Assembly (NCBI GenBank): GCA_049890115.1 | Contig: JBMHCC010000021.1 | Location: 1 to 31,744, forward strand | Source: UBA685 sp049890115 | GTDB taxonomy: Bacteria > Pseudomonadota > Alphaproteobacteria > Puniceispirillales > Puniceispirillaceae | Direction of reading: 5' to 3' | Length of the DNA: 31,744 nucleotides | Shown: piece by piece, positions 15,383-22,511 of the stretch | Position numbering within the stretch: the first letter of the stretch is position 1 | Layout of the letters: each line of letters starts with the position of its first letter | Notes under the pieces: model-generated | Told to the model about the DNA's origin: nothing | The model's database searches: none | Seen by the model: the letters and a program-made list of their open reading frames with translations, nothing else | Made by a program: the position numbers and the translations under genes

Positions 15383-15455
15383 AATTGTGTAAGCTTATCA
15401 AATCGCCTATAAAACAACCTAACCATCTTATGAAACCAGAAGGCAAATTGATTAT

Positions 15456-16274
15456 ATGCTGCATCTTCATCTTGTTTCAGATTCTACAGGTGAAACTGTT
15501 CATCAAGCTGCCAGAGCTGCGCTTGCACAATTTCCAGGTGCTGAGGTAACAGAGCATATTTGGACTTTAGTGCGCACAGATGAACATGTCGAATTATTAA
15601 GCCAGTCGCTGCAAAAACATGGCGGCTTATTATTGTTAAGTGTGGTTGATCCCATTGTGCGCAAGAATATTGAAAACGCTTGTGTGAAATCATCTGTGCC
15701 TCATTTATCTATTCTTGATCCGTTGGTTAATCTGATTGGCATGGTATTGGGGACAGCAGCGCATCAACGCCCTGGCGCACAGCATAAAATGGATGAAGCC
15801 TATTTTGAGAGAATGAAGGCTGTTGAATTTGCTGTTAGTCATGATGATGGTGTGAATATAGAAAATTTATCTGGTGCAGATATCTTGCTTATTGGTGTAT
15901 CACGCACTTCAAAAACACCAACTTCAATGTATTTGGCCAATCGTGGTTATTTTGTCGCGAATTATGCCCTTGTGCCGCATATTCCTTTCCCCGAAGCTGT
16001 CCTAGAAGGGCAGGATGTCTTTGTTTGCGGCCTGACATCTGATGTCAAACGTCTTAGTCAGATACGCCGCAATCGCTTAATGCATATGGCAGATGATACT
16101 AATGACAGCTATGCGCATGATGACTCTATTCAAGAAGAATTAAAACAAGCCAGACGGCTCTTTTCGCGCCATGGCTGGCCTGTTATTGACGTTACGCGCC
16201 GTTCTGTTGAAGAAACAGCGGCATCTATCATTCATTTGCACCGCACATGGCTTGCCAAGAAAGAGGCTGATTAA
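15456..16274 (+). CDS. ppsR: Pyruvate,phosphate dikinase / PEP synthase regulatory protein (DUF299)
   Basis: This family is a bifunctional kinase and pyrophosphorylase that switches PEP synthase or pyruvate,phosphate dikinase off and on by ADP-dependent phosphorylation of a threonine. The 272 residues match the family. The N-terminus LHLHLVSDSTGETVHQAARAAL is characteristic, and the P-loop GVSRTSKTPTS is at about residue 148. Its ribosome binding site (AGAAGG) is rather far, about 12 bases from the ATG. It is the first gene to the right of the predicted origin, the position it has in Rickettsia (RP001) and Caulobacter, and it abuts maf with no gap. Which of the two targets it controls cannot be told here. 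Confidence 0.92.
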   Translation: MLHLHLVSDSTGETVHQAARAALAQFPGAEVTEHIWTLVRTDEHVELLSQSLQKHGGLLLLSVVDPIVRKNIENACVKSSVPHLSILDPLVNLIGMVLGTAAHQRPGAQHKMDEAYFERMKAVEFAVSHDDGVNIENLSGADILLIGVSRTSKTPTSMYLANRGYFVANYALVPHIPFPEAVLEGQDVFVCGLTSDVKRLSQIRRNRLMHMADDTNDSYAHDDSIQEELKQARRLFSRHGWPVIDVTRRSVEETAASIIHLHRTWLAKKEAD

Positions 16275-16901
16275 ATGGGGCACTGGCATCTTCCAGATAA
16301 AAAGGTAATCTTAGGCTCTAAAAGCACAGCTAGAGCAGCTTTGCTTACCCAAGCTGGTGTATCATTTCAGATGGAAGCAGCATCAATAGATGAAGAATCT
16401 ATCAGGCAATCAGCTGAGGCTGATGGTGCAAGCCCAGATGAAATTGCGGTTTTGCTGGCAGAAATGAAAGGTGAGGTAATAGCTGCCCGCCACCCTGAGA
16501 GCATGATTATTGCCAGCGATCAATTGCTTGTCTGTGACGGTGTCATTTATGGTAAGCCTGCTAATCTTGGTGAGGCAAAAGACCATCTACAAGCATTATC
16601 TGGCAAAATGCATCAGCTTATTACAGCTGTCATATTATTTGATAATGGCAAACGTATTTGGCACCATATTGCACGCCCTGAAATCACCTTTCATCCTATA
16701 TCAGATGCGCTCATTTCTGAATATCTGTCCTTTTTCGGTGATGCAGCATGCAGCTCGCCAGGCTCTTATCATTTAGAGGGGGCTGGCATTCACTTATTTG
16801 CCGATATATTTGGTGATTATTATGCTATTTTAGGGCTGCCAATGCTGGCTTTATTGCCGCAGCTTAAACGTCATGGCCTGTCTTATCAGGAACAAGGCTG
16901 A
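16275..16901 (+). CDS. maf: Maf-family nucleotide pyrophosphatase
   Basis: Maf proteins hydrolyse non-canonical or UTP/dTTP-type nucleotides to monophosphates. The 208 residues include the family N-terminus LGSKSTARAALLTQAGV (the alphaproteobacterial form of the usual ASxSPRR motif). SIDEES, IIASDQLLVCDG and YGKPANLGEAKDHLQALSGK follow, and a late ILGLPMLALLPQL completes the fold. The start ATG follows the ppsR stop with no intervening base. One base separates its stop from coaE. The shikimate gene aroE, which often lies between maf and coaE in alphaproteobacteria, is not here. Confidence 0.88.
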   Translation: MGHWHLPDKKVILGSKSTARAALLTQAGVSFQMEAASIDEESIRQSAEADGASPDEIAVLLAEMKGEVIAARHPESMIIASDQLLVCDGVIYGKPANLGEAKDHLQALSGKMHQLITAVILFDNGKRIWHHIARPEITFHPISDALISEYLSFFGDAACSSPGSYHLEGAGIHLFADIFGDYYAILGLPMLALLPQLKRHGLSYQEQG

Positions 16902-16902
16902 T

Positions 16903-17511
16903 ATGATTATCATAGGTTTGACAGGTACAATCGCTTCGGGAAAATCAACGCTAGCACGTTATTTAAAGCATCATCATTTGCCTGTGATGGATTCTGATAA
17001 GATTGTCCACCAGCTTCTTGGCACAGATGGGGCAGCAGTCGCACCTGTGATCGCGCAATTTGGCAAGACTATTCTCACAAATAACGTGATTGATAGGCGC
17101 AAATTAGGTCAGCTGGTTTTTGCAAGCCCTGAAATGCGGCGGTCATTAGAAGCGATTTTGCATCCGATGGTCAAAAATCAGCGTGATCATTTCATTAAAA
17201 TTATGCGTGGGCAAAGGCGGCGTGCCATTTTTTTAGATATTCCGCTGCTATTTGAAACAAATTTGCAAAATGAATGTGATATGACCTGGTTGTCTTGGGC
17301 ACCTGAATTTTTAATTTATCAACGCGCTTTGGCACGTGATGGGATGAGCTATGACAAGCTGAACCAGATTTTATCAGCGCAAATGCCACAACAAGAGAAA
17401 ATGAAATTAGCAGATAGGCTGATACCAACAGGCCTTGGCCATTACCATATGACAAGCCGCATAAACAGGCTATTATCAGAATTGAAGCTGAAAACCAATT
17501 TAGCGAAATGA
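16903..17511 (+). CDS. coaE: Dephospho-CoA kinase
   Basis: CoaE phosphorylates dephospho-CoA in the last step of coenzyme A synthesis. The 202 residues carry the P-loop GTIASGKS at 8-15, then MDSDKIVHQLL and RAIFLDIPLLFE, both typical of the family. I chose the ATG at 16903 because it gives the standard N-terminus MIIIGLTG and has AGGAACAAGG upstream. A longer in-frame start at 16873 would overlap maf. The stop overlaps dnaQ as ATGA, so coaE and dnaQ are coupled, a pairing conserved across alphaproteobacteria. Confidence 0.94.
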   Translation: MIIIGLTGTIASGKSTLARYLKHHHLPVMDSDKIVHQLLGTDGAAVAPVIAQFGKTILTNNVIDRRKLGQLVFASPEMRRSLEAILHPMVKNQRDHFIKIMRGQRRRAIFLDIPLLFETNLQNECDMTWLSWAPEFLIYQRALARDGMSYDKLNQILSAQMPQQEKMKLADRLIPTGLGHYHMTSRINRLLSELKLKTNLAK

Positions 17512-18245
17512 TAGATGGAATGATGATGTCAGATAATGTGCGTGAAATTGTACTTGATACTGAAACAACAGGCTTATCGCCAAAAGAAGGTCACAGAGTG
17601 ATCGAAATTGGCGCGTTAGAGCTGATTAATCACATGCCAACAGGCCAACAGCTTCATCTTTATATTAATCCTGAAAGAGAGATTGATGAAGGTGCGGAAA
17701 AAGTGCATGGCATCTCATCATCTTTTCTAGCCGATAAACCTCTTTTTGCCGATATCATTGATGAGTTTCTTACCTTTATCGGCCAAGATAAAATGGTTAT
17801 CCATAATGCGTCTTTTGATATGGGGTTTTTAAATGCTGAATTAGCCTTAGCAGGCCGCTCTGTTTTGCCAGATGACAGAGCGATAGATACGCTTGCGCTA
17901 GCACGCCAGAAATTTCCAGGCGCACAAGCCTCACTTGATGCCCTATGTCGTCGTTTTGAAATTGATAATAGCCACCGTGATTTGCATGGTGCTCTTATTG
18001 ATGCTGATCTGCTAGCACAGGTCTATGTTGAATTAATTGGTGGCAGGCAACCAGATTTGGGTCTAGCGCAGACAGCCTTACAACAAAAGACAGAAAGCCA
18101 AACAATCAGCTTGTCAGATGGGTTTTCCTATCAGGATAATCCACTGCGCCCCGCAAGGCCACATGATGCCAGCCCCGAAGAGCTGGCAGAACATGAAGCG
18201 TTTTTGGATAAAATTACAGATCCTATTTGGCAGCGTTCTGAATAA
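17508..18245 (+). CDS. dnaQ: DNA polymerase III subunit epsilon (3'-5' proofreading exonuclease)
   Basis: DnaQ is the proofreading subunit of the replicative polymerase. The DEDDh exonuclease residues are all present: DTETTG at 17-22 (Asp17, Glu19), HNASFD at 99-104 (Asp104), and HGALIDADL with His160 and Asp165. The tail after about 180 differs from E. coli, as usual for this class, and would hold the clamp and alpha contacts. The start overlaps coaE by four bases. A run of ATGs at 17520-17528 offers a start four to six residues shorter. The 245 residues fit the family. It converges on secB with 25 bases between the stops. Confidence 0.95.
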   Translation: MIDGMMMSDNVREIVLDTETTGLSPKEGHRVIEIGALELINHMPTGQQLHLYINPEREIDEGAEKVHGISSSFLADKPLFADIIDEFLTFIGQDKMVIHNASFDMGFLNAELALAGRSVLPDDRAIDTLALARQKFPGAQASLDALCRRFEIDNSHRDLHGALIDADLLAQVYVELIGGRQPDLGLAQTALQQKTESQTISLSDGFSYQDNPLRPARPHDASPEELAEHEAFLDKITDPIWQRSE

Positions 18246-18275
18246 CAGATCTGATAACTGAGATATCTGATTATT
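18241..18275. terminator. Hairpin shared by the dnaQ and secB ends
   Basis: AATAACAGAT (18241-18250) pairs with ATCTGATTATT (18265-18275), ten base pairs with one bulged A around a 14-base loop. Both stop codons lie within it. There is no clean T tract on either side, so it is only a candidate bidirectional terminator. Confidence 0.3.
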
Positions 18276-18828
18276 GCGTGGTTTTGCCTTCTGCAGCCTG
18301 TCTTTGTGCCTCTAGCGAATGGCGATAGACAGCAACAAAATCAATTGGTTGCAGATTAAGTGGCAAGAACCCGCCATCTCGTGTCACATTGCTGATAATA
18401 GAACGTGCAAATGGGAATAACAAACGCGGCCCTTCAATCATCACCAGCGGATTAATGGCTTGCGGCTCTGCACCAGGGACAGACACAAGACCAGCATAGG
18501 TCAAATCAACCAAAAAGATCTGATTATCTTCAATCTTGGCATTGGCTGTCAGATTCAACCGCACCTCAAATTGTGTGTCATTGATTTTTTCAGCATTGAC
18601 TTGAACACCAATTTCAACAGCTGGCTGCTGGCCAGGATTGGTAAGTGCCTCAACTGCTTTCGGGTTTTCAAAAGACAGATCTTTGACATATTGTGCATGC
18701 ATAATCAGCTGACGCTGTGCAGGCTGTGCCTGTTCTGAGGCTGCTGCCTCATTGGCTGCACCATTTTCGGATACAGATTCTTTTTCTTTTGGATTTGTTG
18801 TGCCTTTGGCCGCTTTTTTCTTCGCCAT
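18271..18828 (-). CDS. secB: Protein-export chaperone SecB
   Basis: SecB is a tetrameric cytoplasmic chaperone that holds precursors such as porins unfolded and hands them to SecA. The 185 residues include an N-terminal charged, low-complexity stretch (about 1-38) before the conserved core. The core shows QYVKDLSFENPKA, VEIGVQVNA, FLVDLTYAGLVSV, then GPRLLFPFARSIISNVTRDGGFLPLNLQPIDF. AAGGA upstream supports the ATG. It lies 68 bases after fxsA on the same strand. With a porin in the window, it has an obvious client. Confidence 0.96.
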   Translation of the reverse strand: MAKKKAAKGTTNPKEKESVSENGAANEAAASEQAQPAQRQLIMHAQYVKDLSFENPKAVEALTNPGQQPAVEIGVQVNAEKINDTQFEVRLNLTANAKIEDNQIFLVDLTYAGLVSVPGAEPQAINPLVMIEGPRLLFPFARSIISNVTRDGGFLPLNLQPIDFVAVYRHSLEAQRQAAEGKTTQ

Positions 18829-18896
18829 TATGACTGGTTCCTTACATATTAAAAACTACTGAATTAAATCTCTATCATGTATAGATGAAATTTCTA

Positions 18897-19475
18897 TTAA
18901 TTCTTCTCTTTAAATTCGCCTTCAATGATATCATCATCTTGATAGGAGCGTGATTTGCGTCCATTTGGCTGGCGCGTGCTTTCATTATCATCACCAAAAG
19001 CCTCATTAAAATCGTCATTTTCCCGAAAGCCGGTAAATTGTGAACGGTTTTGATTGTCACCAAAGGGATTTCTGCCGAAGGGACCGGCATTAAAACCACT
19101 ATAAAAGCCAGATGTCCGGCTCGTTGCCATTCTGCCAGCGATGAAACGGCCAATGATGGTGCGCAAACCTGGCACAAAACACAATAAGCCAATCGTATCA
19201 GTCACATAGCCAGGGATTAGCATTAAAATCGCACCAGCGATAAGCGCAAATGAGCCAGCAATCGCATCAGATTTCAGCTCTCCTTTTGCAAGGTTAGCGC
19301 GAAATTCAGCCATCATCTTGCCTGATTGCAGACGCAAAAGCTGAATACCAGCAATCGCTGTGACGAAAATACCTAAAAAGGCAGCTAGCCCGCCTATGCC
19401 ATCCACAACAGCAGCCATAGCTTCAAATTCGACCCAGCCATAAATGACAAATAAAATCAAACCATATAAAGCCAT
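18897..19475 (-). CDS. fxsA: FxsA family membrane protein
   Basis: FxsA proteins are small inner-membrane proteins. In E. coli, overproduced FxsA relieves F-plasmid exclusion of phage T7, but the normal role is not known. The 192 residues show hydrophobic segments at about 1-20, 27-48 and 72-98 (the last containing the hallmark LIPGYVTDTIGLLCFVPGLR). A Gly, Asn, Phe-rich polar tail from about 125 to the end is probably disordered. GAGG precedes the ATG. It diverges from timA across 114 bases with a promoter-like region, and lies upstream of secB. This order is widespread in alphaproteobacteria. Confidence 0.87.
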   Translation of the reverse strand: MALYGLILFVIYGWVEFEAMAAVVDGIGGLAAFLGIFVTAIAGIQLLRLQSGKMMAEFRANLAKGELKSDAIAGSFALIAGAILMLIPGYVTDTIGLLCFVPGLRTIIGRFIAGRMATSRTSGFYSGFNAGPFGRNPFGDNQNRSQFTGFRENDDFNEAFGDDNESTRQPNGRKSRSYQDDDIIEGEFKEKN

Positions 19476-19498
19476 TTTTTGCCTCGCTTTCTTGCTCT

Positions 19499-19527
19499 TT
19501 GCACTGTAACTGCCTATGTCTTATAAT
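19499..19527 (+). promoter_or_regulatory. Likely sigma-70 type promoter of timA
   Basis: TTGCAC (19499-19504), a 17-base spacer and a perfect TATAAT (19522-19527) point toward timA, whose ATG is 63 bases downstream. The -10 is perfect; the -35 shares only TTG with the TTGACA consensus. Confidence 0.6.
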
Positions 19528-19556
19528 AGAGCAGTTACTCACAGATAGTCATAGGC
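19506..19556. repeat. Two interlocking inverted repeats at the timA/fxsA promoter
   Basis: GTAACTGC (19506-19513) and GCAGTTAC (19531-19538) form a perfect eight-base inverted repeat flanking the -10 box. GCCTATG (19512-19518) and CATAGGC (19550-19556) form a second, seven-base one overlapping the first arm. The placement suggests operator half-sites. They could serve timA, the divergent fxsA, or both. Confidence 0.5.
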
Positions 19557-19589
19557 TGATGTGAGCCTTTTAACCACTATAACTTTCAT

Positions 19590-20243
19590 ATGGGGATTGA
19601 CGTGCCCTTTGTCGATATATTGATATTTGCGATCATCGCTATTTTTCTCATTTTCCGCCTGCGGAACATGCTTGGCACACGAGATGGTTACGAGCAAACC
19701 CCTGAAGAAACAGGGCAAATGCGCACCATTCAGCCAGAAAAACCATCTTCAGCTAAAATAGTCCCTTTGCGTCCTGAAAGCCTGTCTGGTTCTGATGTAA
19801 AAGCGATTAAAAAAGCAGATCCCACTTTTGATGAGACCCAATTTTTGCAAGGTGCCTCAGCGGCATTTGGCATGGTGTTAACCGCTTTTGCAGAAGGTGA
19901 TTTATCACAGCTGCGTCGCTTGCTTGGTTATGATCTGTTTAATGAATTTTCAGATAGCATTCGCTCGCGCAATGCTGATGGGGAATCATTGTCGATACAT
20001 ATTCAATCGATTGATGAGGCTGCTATCACCGAAGCTGTTCTAAATGATGGGGTGGCCTCTGTGACAGTGCGCTTTGTCAGCCAGCAATCACGCATTTTTA
20101 GAAATAGCGATGGCGATGAAATTGTTGATGATGACGCACCACAAGGCCCGCTGATTGATATTTGGACGTTCGAGCGTGATGTTCAGATTGCTGATCCAAA
20201 CTGGAAGCTGGTTGAAACAGCAACTGAGGAAGAGGCAGAGTAA
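19590..20243 (+). CDS. timA: Tim44-like (TimA) membrane-anchored protein
   Basis: This is a bacterial homologue of mitochondrial Tim44. In alphaproteobacteria it is an inner-membrane-anchored protein linked to protein traffic in the envelope. The 217 residues begin with a single membrane helix at about 8-24 (VDILIFAIIAIFLIFRLR). A polar linker follows, and then the Tim44 domain from about 78 (FDETQFLQGASAAFGMVLTAFAEGDLSQLRRLL) to WKLVETA near the end. Two bases separate it from smr. In many relatives mltA (lytic transglycosylase) lies between the two and is absent here. Confidence 0.92.
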   Translation: MGIDVPFVDILIFAIIAIFLIFRLRNMLGTRDGYEQTPEETGQMRTIQPEKPSSAKIVPLRPESLSGSDVKAIKKADPTFDETQFLQGASAAFGMVLTAFAEGDLSQLRRLLGYDLFNEFSDSIRSRNADGESLSIHIQSIDEAAITEAVLNDGVASVTVRFVSQQSRIFRNSDGDEIVDDDAPQGPLIDIWTFERDVQIADPNWKLVETATEEEAE

Positions 20244-20245
20244 TT

Positions 20246-20812
20246 GTGGCTTCATCTGATCCAACAGATGATGATAGCCTATGGGCAAAAGTGACAGCAG
20301 GCATTGTGCCTGCTGACAGAGCTGATGTGCTAGTGCCACAAAAAGCAAGCAAGCCTGATAAAAAACAGCTGAAAAAAAAACCTATTAAAACAGACGCACC
20401 CATAGCAACCGCAACCGCAAAGCCAGCTATTCAAACCAAGCCAGCTGATTTGCGCACCTTTGTGGCAAAGCGCCAAGAGCGTTCTGGTATTGATGGCTCA
20501 TCAGCGAAAAAGCTAACCAAAGGTCATTTTGAGATTGATGACCGCCTTGATTTGCATGGCATGACAGAAGCGCGTGCTCACCGTGCCTTGCATCAATTTG
20601 TCAATACTGCCATCAGGCGTGGTGATCGAACGCTTCTGGTCATTACCGGTAAAGGGGCGCAAGGCCAAGGTGTTTTACGGCGCAAGGTACCGCAATGGGT
20701 AAAAGAGCCCCCTTTGCGTGATGCGGTTCTAGCACTATCTGAAGCAAGCCCAAAAGATGGTGGCAGCGGTGCACTTTATTTGCGTTTGCGCCGTATGAGA
20801 GGCCAGCCATGA
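20246..20812 (+). CDS. Smr-domain protein
   Basis: Smr domains are small nucleases or nucleic-acid-binding modules, first known from the C-terminus of MutS2. Here the domain stands alone at about 95-188. It carries LDLHGMTEARAHRAL (101-115), ITGKGAQGQGVLRR with TGKG at 134-137, and a closing GALYLRLRR. Residues 1-90 are Lys, Ala, Pro-rich and probably disordered. The start is GTG at 20246, two bases after the timA stop. The stop overlaps the next gene as ATGA. Its cellular role in alphaproteobacteria is unknown. Confidence 0.88.
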   Translation: MASSDPTDDDSLWAKVTAGIVPADRADVLVPQKASKPDKKQLKKKPIKTDAPIATATAKPAIQTKPADLRTFVAKRQERSGIDGSSAKKLTKGHFEIDDRLDLHGMTEARAHRALHQFVNTAIRRGDRTLLVITGKGAQGQGVLRRKVPQWVKEPPLRDAVLALSEASPKDGGSGALYLRLRRMRGQP

Positions 20813-21165
20813 CACCTTTTGGCGAATTAATGCGTCATTGGCGTGATGAAAAACAAAAAACATTGCGTGAGCAAGCAGAATTTTTAGGAGTGTCTCAGGC
20901 TTATTTATCAGCATTGGAACATGGCAAAAGAGGCAAGCCATCTTTTGCGATGGTTGATCAGATTTGTGTGTTTTTAGATTTGATCTGGGATGATGCTGAA
21001 AGTTTGAAAAAAGCAGCGTCTCTATCTCATCCCAAACCAACCATTGATGCGTCTGATTTATCAGCAGATGCTGTCTATCTTGCCAATTTATTAGCGCTGA
21101 ATATTGACAGGCTAAGCCCGCAACAATGTAAATTGCTAGCAGAACGTCTTGAAACAAAGCTGTAA
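20809..21165 (+). CDS. XRE-family helix-turn-helix regulator
   Basis: This is a 118-residue DNA-binding protein. The Cro/C1-type helix-turn-helix lies at about 19-40 (LREQAEFLGVSQAYLSALEHGKR), followed by a helical part and a C-terminal segment ending LSPQQCKLLAERLETKL. No second domain is visible. It is coupled to smr by an ATGA overlap. Such a regulator follows smr in many alphaproteobacteria, and its target is not known. The repeats just downstream (21187-21234, before hisB) could be a binding site, but that is a guess. Confidence 0.85.
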   Translation: MTPFGELMRHWRDEKQKTLREQAEFLGVSQAYLSALEHGKRGKPSFAMVDQICVFLDLIWDDAESLKKAASLSHPKPTIDASDLSADAVYLANLLALNIDRLSPQQCKLLAERLETKL

Positions 21166-21186
21166 GCTGGTCAAAGGGCAAAAAAA

Positions 21187-21234
21187 CTGATAACAAAGCG
21201 CTGATAATTTAATCTGGTAAATTGTCGTTATCAG
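21187..21234. repeat. CTGATAA repeats upstream of hisB
   Basis: CTGATAAC (21187-21194) and GTTATCAG (21227-21234) are a perfect inverted repeat 32 bases apart. A direct copy, CTGATAAT, lies at 21201-21208. They sit between the XRE regulator gene and hisB and look like operator half-sites. Confidence 0.4.
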
Positions 21235-21262
21235 ACATCACAAATAAAGGTTTGGTATAGCT

Positions 21263-21862
21263 ATGAGACAGGCTGAAGTGACAAGGCGCACAAATGAAAC
21301 AGATATTATTGTATCTGTGAATCTTGATGGGTCAGGTAGTGCAAAAATTGAAACAGGGATTGGCTTTCTAGATCACATGCTAGAGCAGTTGGCACGCCAT
21401 TCTTTGATTGATATTACGCTAACAGCTAAAGGTGATTTGCATATTGATGATCACCATACCACCGAAGATACAGGCTGGGCCATTGGTCAAGCATTGAAAG
21501 AAGCACTTGGCGACCGCAAAGGCATTACCCGTTATGCGCATGCCTATCTGCCAATGGATGAATGCCTGAGCCGTGTCGCGGTTGATGTATCTGGCAGACC
21601 GTTTCTGGTTTGGCATGCCACTTTGCCGACGCCGAAGCTTGGCACGATGGAAACAGAATTATTCAGAGAATGGTTTCAGGCATTTGCAATGGGTGCTGGC
21701 ATTACGCTTCATGCTGAAAACCTGTATGGTGTAAACACTCACCATATTGTGGAAAGCATGTTTAAAGGTTTGGCACGTGCGTTGCGTGAAGCCATTAGTA
21801 TTGATGAGCGGCAAGCAGATAGAATCCCGTCAACCAAAGGCACATTAGGTGGCTCTTTGTGA
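21263..21862 (+). CDS. hisB: Imidazoleglycerol-phosphate dehydratase
   Basis: HisB dehydrates imidazoleglycerol phosphate to imidazoleacetol phosphate in histidine synthesis. The 199 residues form the monofunctional enzyme, without the phosphatase domain of the E. coli fusion. Manganese-binding motifs are DHHTTED at 63-69 and VNTHHIVE later. GIGFLDHML and the closing STKGTLGGSL are also typical. It opens a block hisB-hisH-GNAT-hisA-hisF-hisE-hinT with very short gaps. The ribosome binding site is weak (AAAGG, about 13 bases away). The stop overlaps the hisH GTG as GTGA. Confidence 0.97.
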   Translation: MRQAEVTRRTNETDIIVSVNLDGSGSAKIETGIGFLDHMLEQLARHSLIDITLTAKGDLHIDDHHTTEDTGWAIGQALKEALGDRKGITRYAHAYLPMDECLSRVAVDVSGRPFLVWHATLPTPKLGTMETELFREWFQAFAMGAGITLHAENLYGVNTHHIVESMFKGLARALREAISIDERQADRIPSTKGTLGGSL

Positions 21863-22494
21863 GACAAATAGCTGTTATTGATTATGGATCAGGCAATTTG
21901 CATTCTGTTATTCATGCCGTAAAAGCGGCCGCTGAAAAACAGGATGAGGTGCGTCTTGTCACAACAGGTGCAGAGCTACGAGATGCTGATGCTGTGATTT
22001 TGCCAGGTGTTGGCCATTTTGTAGATTGCCGACAAAATCTGGCAAAAGCACCTGAAATGGTTGATGCTTTGACAGATTGTGTCATTCATAAATCACGGCC
22101 TTTTCTGGGAATTTGTGTTGGCATGCAAATGCTGGCTGATACTGGTTATGAGGGCGAAGCTGTCGCTGGCCTTGGTTGGATATCTGGCACAGTTGGCAAA
22201 TTATCAGATAATGATAACAGCTTGAAAATACCACATATGGGCTGGAATAGCCTGAGCTATCAGCATCACCATCCAGTATGTTCAGGCTTGTCAGATAATT
22301 CGCATGTTTATTTTGTTCATAGCTATCATTTTACAGCAAGCCATGCTGATACTGTGATAGCGAGTACAGATTATGGGCAAAAAGTGACAGCGATTATTGC
22401 CAAAGACAATATAATTGGGACACAATTTCACCCTGAAAAAAGCCAGAGTGAAGGCCTTGCCTTTTTATCAGGCTTTTTGAAATGGCGCCCATAA
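21859..22494 (+). CDS. hisH: Imidazole glycerol phosphate synthase, glutamine amidotransferase subunit
   Basis: HisH releases ammonia from glutamine and channels it to HisF. The 211 residues form a class I amidotransferase with nucleophile Cys86 (FLGICVGMQML) and His191 and Glu193 (GTQFHPEKSQ) completing the triad. The oxyanion strand PGVGHF is present. It starts with GTG overlapping the hisB stop. Its partner hisF lies two genes downstream. Confidence 0.96.
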   Translation: MRQIAVIDYGSGNLHSVIHAVKAAAEKQDEVRLVTTGAELRDADAVILPGVGHFVDCRQNLAKAPEMVDALTDCVIHKSRPFLGICVGMQMLADTGYEGEAVAGLGWISGTVGKLSDNDNSLKIPHMGWNSLSYQHHHPVCSGLSDNSHVYFVHSYHFTASHADTVIASTDYGQKVTAIIAKDNIIGTQFHPEKSQSEGLAFLSGFLKWRP

Positions 22495-22511
22495 AGGTGA
22501 AATAGGCAAAA

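Larger units (their letters stand above)
15091..15385. other. Predicted chromosomal replication origin (oriC) between hemE and ppsR
   Basis: This is the core of the 381-base gap between hemE and ppsR. In order it holds an almost pure A/T tract (15091-15121), three TAG trinucleotides (15122-15130), GGTCGG (15136-15141), and two perfect inverted DnaA boxes (15150-15158 and 15173-15181). Further along come a box-like pair (15350-15358 and 15361-15369, one mismatch each) and a consensus box (15374-15382). A 16-base sequence is repeated 40 bases apart (15154-15169 and 15194-15209, one mismatch). The flanking genes match the Caulobacter and Rickettsia origins, and transcription runs mainly away from here on both sides. 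No gene of normal size fits. A 39-codon ORF is treated separately. Confidence 0.85.

Noticed and set aside
15280..15426. Possible CtrA sites in the origin gap (TTAATAAC at 15283; CTAACCAT at 15419)
   Set aside because: No full TTAA-N7-TTAA site is present. Single half-sites with mismatches are expected by chance in A/T-rich DNA.
15280..15549. An 89-codon plus-strand frame in the origin gap, and a 69-codon minus-strand one (15261-15470)
   Set aside because: Both overlap the start of ppsR in other frames, are Leu/Ile/Lys-rich as random A/T-rich DNA gives, and have no recognisable domain.
20735..21196. A 153-codon minus-strand frame over the XRE regulator gene
   Set aside because: It is antisense to a helix-turn-helix gene coupled to smr, and its sequence resembles no family.
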